Assembly: GCF_001655055.1 (NCBI RefSeq)
Contig: NZ_LXEW01000035.1
Location: 89,909-153,908, forward strand
From: Providencia heimbachae ATCC 35613
Lineage (GTDB): Bacteria > Pseudomonadota > Gammaproteobacteria > Enterobacterales > Enterobacteriaceae
Length of the DNA: 64,000 nucleotides
Reading direction: 5' to 3'
The translations under genes and the position numbers were made by a program. A model generated the notes under the pieces. That model saw only the letters and a list, made by a program, of their open reading frames with translations. It was not told the origin of the DNA and searched no databases. Within the stretch, counting starts at the first letter, position 1. Each line of letters opens with the position of its first letter. Shown here piece after piece: positions 58,500 through 64,000 of the stretch.

Positions 58500-58812
58500 G
58501 TTTTATACTCTTGGTAAGCACAACTTAGAATAGAAACACTTATTTCAGAGAAACGATTAATTTCCTAAGAAGTTTATTGAAGTATCGTATAAAAAAAACG
58601 TAATTTGTTTAAAACTTGTGATAAAACATACTCTCTTGCATTCATTCGCTTGACGGCGAGGCCCCGTAGTTTTAACTTCAATATATTCAATTTTATTTTT
58701 TATCATCACATTTGTTGACTACGCACGATGAAATGAAGGCAAATTAGTCGAATAATGAATGCCTCATTAGTTAACTTGATGAATTTTTAGCATTAGAAGG
58801 ATGATGTTTAAA
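58500..58812. other. Upstream region of yheO-tusDCB
   Basis: About 310 non-coding bases. TTGACG at 58651-58656 could be a -35, but no good -10 lies 16-18 bp later. No riboswitch-like or palindromic structure stands out. Confidence 0.4.
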
Positions 58813-59514
58813 ATGTCAGATTCTTTACAGTCACATGATCTCAGCGATATCAATATATTAAATAACCAGCCTTTCACTGAGACAGACCACGAAATATTAA
58901 AATCTTACGAGGCGGCCGTTGATGGCCTTGCTATGCTCATCGGCGAGCATTGTGAAATTGTTCTGCATTCGTTGGAAGATTTAAACCATTCAGCGGTGAA
59001 AATAGCCAATGGGCAACATACGGGGCGTCAAATAGGCTCACCCATTACCGATCTGGCCTTAAGAATGCTACATGATATGGCCGACGAAGATTCAAATGCC
59101 TCCAAAGCGTATTTCACTAAAGCCAAAAGTGGCGACTTGATGAAATCCGTGACAATTGCTATTCGTAATCGTAAGCAACGTGTAATTGGTCTTTTATGTA
59201 TCAATATGAACTTGGATGTCCCATTTTCAGAAATTATTAAATCATTTATACCTGAAGAAAAACAAGAGATTACCTCAGATGTTAACTTTGCATCTTCAGT
59301 GGATGACCTGGTTGCTCAAACGTTGGAATACACTATCGAAGAAGTGGGTGGTGATCGTAACGTTTCTAATAATGCCAAGAATAAGCAAGTTGTTTTGAAT
59401 TTATATGAAAAAGGGATATTCGACATTAAAGACGCGATTAACCAAGTTGCAGATCGTCTGAATATTTCTAAGCATACGGTTTACTTGTATATTCGTCAGT
59501 TTAAGAATGAATAA
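58813..59514 (+). CDS. yheO: YheO, PAS and helix-turn-helix DNA-binding protein
   Basis: The 233-aa protein (E. coli 240) has an N-terminal YheO-type PAS-like domain (about 30-135: [34 protein letters not shown]) and a C-terminal HTH_22 (about 185-230: [20 protein letters not shown]). Of three in-frame ATGs (58801, 58804, 58813) the third gives MSDSLQ, closest to the E. coli N-terminus MSRSL, though AGAAGG lies 12 bp away; the earlier ones are also possible. It overlaps tusD by 8 bp. The target genes are unknown. Confidence 0.9.
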   Translation: MSDSLQSHDLSDINILNNQPFTETDHEILKSYEAAVDGLAMLIGEHCEIVLHSLEDLNHSAVKIANGQHTGRQIGSPITDLALRMLHDMADEDSNASKAYFTKAKSGDLMKSVTIAIRNRKQRVIGLLCINMNLDVPFSEIIKSFIPEEKQEITSDVNFASSVDDLVAQTLEYTIEEVGGDRNVSNNAKNKQVVLNLYEKGIFDIKDAINQVADRLNISKHTVYLYIRQFKNE

Positions 59515-59911
59515 TTCGAATCCTCTGACATACTGTTTGTTAGTCACAGGACCCGCGTACGGCACTCAGCAAGCAACGAGTGCCTACCAGTTTGCTAATG
59601 CCCTTGTAGAAGAAGGGCATTGCTTAAAAACATTATTTTTTTATAGTGATGGTGTTTTGAATGCAAACAAACTGACTTCACCCGCAACCGATGAATTCAA
59701 TTTAGTCCAAGCGTGGCAACAACTCGCTAAGCAATCGGGTTGTGAAATGCATATCTGTGTTTCTGCCGCATTGCGTCGAGGCGTAGTTGATACCGAACAA
59801 GCTAAATTATTATCATTATCGACAAATAATTTATGCGATGGTTTTATCATGAGTGGGCTTGGTAGCTTGGCTGAAGCTGTTATGACGACAGATAGAACGA
59901 TACAATTTTAA
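59507..59911 (+). CDS. tusD: Sulfurtransferase complex subunit TusD
   Basis: TusD relays persulfide sulfur from TusA to TusE for 2-thiouridine at the tRNA wobble position. The 134-aa protein (E. coli 128) has the DsrE fold. The active-site cysteine lies in [14 protein letters not shown], about residue 84, and [17 protein letters not shown] is the family start. It begins inside the end of yheO (8-bp overlap). It forms the TusBCD heterohexamer with the next two genes. Confidence 0.94.
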   Translation: MNNSNPLTYCLLVTGPAYGTQQATSAYQFANALVEEGHCLKTLFFYSDGVLNANKLTSPATDEFNLVQAWQQLAKQSGCEMHICVSAALRRGVVDTEQAKLLSLSTNNLCDGFIMSGLGSLAEAVMTTDRTIQF

Positions 59912-59936
59912 GATTAAGTATAATCGAAGGCTACGT

Positions 59937-60296
59937 GTGAAAAAAATCGCTTTTGTCTTTACCTCTATGCCCCATGGAAATTCGAGTGGGCGAGAAGGGT
60001 TAGATGCATTGCTCGCAACTTCAGCATTGACCGACGAAATTTATGTGTTTTTTATTTCAGATGGTGTTTGCCAGATATTGGCTAATCAAAAACCGAGTGA
60101 AATTTTAGCCAGAGACTATATTGCGACATTTAAAATATTACCATTGTATGACATTGAAAATATTTATCTTTGTACTGACTCATTAGGCGAAAGAGGTATT
60201 AGTGAGCAAAGTGATTGGGTTGTTTCGCCTCAATTATTAAACGCAATTCAAATACGAGATAAAATATCGACATGTGATGTTGTGCTTAGATTCTGA
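59937..60296 (+). CDS. tusC: Sulfurtransferase complex subunit TusC
   Basis: The 119-aa product (E. coli 119) starts at GTG 59937, 6 bp after [27 protein letters not shown] is the family N-terminus ([18 protein letters not shown] at its core). TusC is a structural DsrE-fold subunit of TusBCD and has no catalytic cysteine role. The C-terminal [11 protein letters not shown] fits. It sits 25 bp after tusD. Confidence 0.93.
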   Translation: MKKIAFVFTSMPHGNSSGREGLDALLATSALTDEIYVFFISDGVCQILANQKPSEILARDYIATFKILPLYDIENIYLCTDSLGERGISEQSDWVVSPQLLNAIQIRDKISTCDVVLRF

Positions 60297-60344
60297 ACTA
60301 TTCCCAACATAATTTAAGTATTGATCTTCAGTAGGATCCCTCCT

Positions 60345-60632
60345 ATGCTTTATACTATAGCAACGTCCCCCTTTCATTGTGATTTTTCGGCATTACTGCG
60401 TTTAATCACCAATCAAGATGCTGTTTTGCTGATTCAAGATGGTGTGATTGCGGCAATTGAGCAATCAAAATATCTTAATGAATTACAAAATACAGGTGCT
60501 CAGATTTATGTCTTGGAAGCCGATGTTGTTGCCCGTGGATTGCAAAATAAAATCTCAGAGGCGGTTTCTCTCATCAGTTATCAGGGTTTTGTTCGGCTAA
60601 CAGAAGCCCATAAACAACATTTTTCGCTTTAA
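60345..60632 (+). CDS. tusB: Sulfurtransferase complex subunit TusB
   Basis: The 95-aa product (E. coli 95) starts at ATG 60345 (MLYTIATSPFHCDFSALLRL); an upstream in-frame TTG is not conserved. DAVLLIQDGVIAA and ARGLQNKISEAVSLISY are family motifs, and FVRLTEAH is the ending. The Shine-Dalgarno AGGA sits in a small hairpin TAGGA-TCCC-TCCTA (60332-60345) that also includes the A of the ATG, so its translation may depend on ribosomes from tusC. rpsL follows with its own promoter. Confidence 0.93.
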   Translation: MLYTIATSPFHCDFSALLRLITNQDAVLLIQDGVIAAIEQSKYLNELQNTGAQIYVLEADVVARGLQNKISEAVSLISYQGFVRLTEAHKQHFSL

Positions 60633-60655
60633 AAGCACTAAAAGTTGTATATTTC

Positions 60656-61142
<487 letters not shown>

Positions 61143-61219
61143 TGGATACCCGTTAAGTAAGGCCAAACATTTTTAATCTTAATGTCAAAATAAACTCGTA
61201 GAGTTTTGGACAAACCTGA

Positions 61220-61711
<492 letters not shown>

Positions 61712-61794
61712 GTTCCATAGGTTAGTGATGTATCTCAGGGTAGCTATTTGCTGCCCTTTATATGATGAATTGAACGCCCACGAGAGAGGAAAAC

Positions 61795-63921
61795 ATGGCC
61801 CGTCAAACGCCCATAGCACGCTATCGTAATATCGGTATCAGTGCTCACATCGACGCCGGTAAGACAACAACTTCTGAACGTATTCTGTTTTATACAGGTG
61901 TAAACCATAAAATTGGTGAAACTCACGAAGGTGCTGCAACAATGGACTGGATGGAGCAGGAGCAAGAGCGTGGTATTACTATCACATCTGCTGCGACTAC
62001 TGCATTCTGGTCTGGCATGGCAAAACAGTATGAGCCACACCGTATCAATATCATCGACACCCCAGGACACGTTGACTTCACTATCGAAGTAGAACGTTCA
62101 ATGCGTGTTCTTGATGGCGCAGTAATGGTTTACTGTGCAGTCGGTGGTGTTCAGCCGCAGTCTGAAACTGTATGGCGTCAAGCTAATAAATATAAAGTTC
62201 CACGTATCGCGTTCGTTAATAAAATGGACCGTATGGGTGCGAACTACTTACGTGTTGTTGAGCAATTGAAAACACGTTTAGCGGCAAACCCAGTTCCACT
62301 GCAAATTCCAGTTGGCGCAGAAGAATCATTCACTGGTGTTGTTGACTTGATCAAAATGAAAGCGATCAAGTGGAGTGATGAAGATCAGGGTGTTACTTTC
62401 GAATACGAAGACATCCCAGCAAATCTGCAAGAACTGTCAGAAGAGTGGCACAACTACCTAGTTGAATCCGCAGCAGAAGCATCAGAAGAACTGATGGAGA
62501 AATATCTGGGCGGAGAAGAACTGACTGAAGCAGAGATCAAAGCAGCTCTACGTCAGCGCGTTCTTGCTAGCGAAATTATTCTAGTCACCTGTGGTTCTGC
62601 ATTTAAGAACAAAGGTGTTCAGGCGATGCTAGATGCAGTTGTTGATTTCTTACCAGCACCTACCGATGTAACAGCAATTAACGGTATATTGGATGATGGT
62701 AAAGATACTCCAGCTGAACGTCATGCAAGTGATGATGAGCCGTTCTCAGCGCTAGCATTTAAAATTGCAACTGACCCGTTCGTGGGTAACCTGACATTCT
62801 TCCGTGTTTACTCCGGTGTTGTTAATTCAGGTGATACCGTACTGAACCCAGTTAAATCTAAAAAAGAGCGTTTTGGCCGTATCGTTCAGATGCATGCTAA
62901 CAAGCGTGAAGAGATTAAAGAAGTTCGCGCTGGTGACATCGCAGCTGCTATCGGTCTGAAAGATGTAACGACAGGTGATACTTTGTGTGCTATCGATGCA
63001 CCTATTATCCTTGAGCGTATGGAATTCCCAGAGCCAGTAATCTCTGTTGCAATTGAACCAAAAACAAAAGCTGACCAAGAAAGAATGGGTATTGCTCTAG
63101 GCCGTTTGGCTCAAGAAGATCCATCTTTCCGCGTATCAAGTGATGAAGAAACTAATCAGACTATCATCGCGGGTATGGGTGAGTTGCACTTAGACGTTCT
63201 GGTTGACCGTATGCGTCGTGAATTTAAAGTTGAAGCGAACGTTGGTAAACCTCAGGTTGCTTACCGTGAAACCATCCAGATTGAAGTTAAGGATGTTGAA
63301 GGTAAACACGCCAAACAGTCTGGTGGTCGTGGTCAGTTCGGTCATGTCTTAATTGATATGTACCCACTGAACAAAAAAGACAAAGACGGTGTCGAGATGA
63401 ACTATGAGTTCATCAATGAAATCAAAGGTGGTGTAATTCCTACGGAATATATCCCTGCGGTTGACAAAGGTATCCAAGAACAACTGAAATCAGGCCCATT
63501 AGCGGGTTATCCTGTTGTTAAATTGGGTGTTCGCCTACATTACGGTTCATACCATGATGTTGACTCCTCTGAATTGGCATTTAAATTGGCAGCATCGCTG
63601 GCATTTAAAGATGGCTTCAAAAGAGCTAAACCCGTTCTGCTTGAGCCAATCATGAAAGTTGAGGTGGAAACACCAGAAGACTACATGGGCGATGTAATTG
63701 GTGACCTTAACCGCCGCCGTGGTATTATTGAAGGCATGGACGATCTACCTACTGGTAAAATCGTTCGCGCACAAGTACCATTGTCTGAAATGTTCGGTTA
63801 TGCTACTGACCTGCGTTCCCAGACACAAGGTCGTGCTTCATACTCTATGGAGTTCCTGAAGTACAATGAAGCACCAAACAACGTTGCACAAGCTGTTATT
63901 GAAGCTCGTAACGCTAAATAA
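61795..63921 (+). CDS. fusA: Elongation factor G
   Basis: EF-G drives ribosome translocation and, with RRF, recycling. The 708-aa protein (E. coli 704) has the GTPase motifs [15 protein letters not shown] (G1), [10 protein letters not shown] (G2), DTPGHVDF (G3) and NKMDR (G4), then domains II to V, with GRGQFGHV in domain IV. An AGAGAGGA ribosome binding site lies 7 bp upstream. It lies 83 bp after rpsG; tuf is expected next, beyond the window. Confidence 0.98.
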   Translation: MARQTPIARYRNIGISAHIDAGKTTTSERILFYTGVNHKIGETHEGAATMDWMEQEQERGITITSAATTAFWSGMAKQYEPHRINIIDTPGHVDFTIEVERSMRVLDGAVMVYCAVGGVQPQSETVWRQANKYKVPRIAFVNKMDRMGANYLRVVEQLKTRLAANPVPLQIPVGAEESFTGVVDLIKMKAIKWSDEDQGVTFEYEDIPANLQELSEEWHNYLVESAAEASEELMEKYLGGEELTEAEIKAALRQRVLASEIILVTCGSAFKNKGVQAMLDAVVDFLPAPTDVTAINGILDDGKDTPAERHASDDEPFSALAFKIATDPFVGNLTFFRVYSGVVNSGDTVLNPVKSKKERFGRIVQMHANKREEIKEVRAGDIAAAIGLKDVTTGDTLCAIDAPIILERMEFPEPVISVAIEPKTKADQERMGIALGRLAQEDPSFRVSSDEETNQTIIAGMGELHLDVLVDRMRREFKVEANVGKPQVAYRETIQIEVKDVEGKHAKQSGGRGQFGHVLIDMYPLNKKDKDGVEMNYEFINEIKGGVIPTEYIPAVDKGIQEQLKSGPLAGYPVVKLGVRLHYGSYHDVDSSELAFKLAASLAFKDGFKRAKPVLLEPIMKVEVETPEDYMGDVIGDLNRRRGIIEGMDDLPTGKIVRAQVPLSEMFGYATDLRSQTQGRASYSMEFLKYNEAPNNVAQAVIEARNAK

Positions 63922-63953
63922 TCGATTTTTATCGATTTAACTACTTTAATTTA

Positions 63954-63982
63954 AGTTCCTTCTTTATCGTGAAGAGGGAACT
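63954..63982 (+). other. Hairpin between fusA and the expected tuf gene
   Basis: AGTTCC-T-TCTT (63954-63964) pairs with AAGA-G-GGAACT (63972-63982), 11 bp including one T-G pair, 32 bp after fusA. There is no T-tract, so it is more likely an mRNA processing or stability element than a terminator. Confidence 0.4.
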
Positions 63983-64000
63983 CCATAAGGAATAGAGTCG

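Overview
The window is chromosomal DNA of a moderately A+T-rich enteric gammaproteobacterium. Almost every gene has a close E. coli counterpart, but the gene order, the A+T-rich intergenic DNA and the gene losses suggest Morganellaceae, most likely Providencia. That genus call is inference from gene content and style; no marker was compared. There is no phage, IS element, integrase or CRISPR array. Most of the window is conserved housekeeping DNA with a few accessory insertions and deletions.

Layout. 1-9.6 kb: yidR (5' end outside the window), lipoprotein yidQ, transporter yidE, avtA, tag, the glyQS glycyl-tRNA synthetase operon and a tRNA-Pro(UGG) gene. 9.8-12.2 kb: an orphan two-partner-secretion outer-membrane transporter and a 730-bp non-coding region with a MITE-like repeat. 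12.2-17.9 kb: the dppABCDF dipeptide transporter. 18.1-20.5 kb: a truncated hmsP/yhjK that keeps only its membrane sensor part, then yhjJ. 20.6-29.5 kb: serine hydrolase, nitronate monooxygenase-like protein, yhjD, yqjC, rlmJ, gor, and a same-strand row mobA-mobB-WYL regulator-GST. 29.8-36.7 kb: yihD-srkA-dsbA, polA, yiaA, the Spot 42 sRNA gene spf and engB. 37-45.1 kb: ppiA, pabA, argD, a 461-codon unknown gene, then crp, yhfA, prkB, yheU and yheT. 45.2-51.7 kb: an accessory block (LysE-type exporter, murP-murQ with divergent murR, adiA) lying between yheT and yheS, which are neighbours in E. coli. 51.8-64 kb: the conserved run yheS, kefGB, yheV, slyD, slyX, fkpA, yheO, tusDCB, rpsL, rpsG, fusA.

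How the genes work together. Several modules share themes: thiol and redox handling (gor, kefGB, GST, dsbA, tusDCB), periplasmic and cytosolic protein folding (dsbA, ppiA, fkpA, slyD), nutrient recovery (dpp, murQP) and carbon-status control (crp, spf, and a CRP-type site at murQ/murR). Readable regulatory sites include a LexA-type box before tag, a CpxR-type box before ppiA, tandem ARG boxes before argD, two DnaA-type boxes before polA, and a consensus promoter before rpsL.

The least explained element is the Asn/Ser/Lys-rich 461-aa protein at the yhfK position between argD and crp. The next are the orphan TpsB with an altered VRGF motif and the phosphodiesterase remnant that lost its GGDEF and EAL domains. 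No clearly new multigene system was found.
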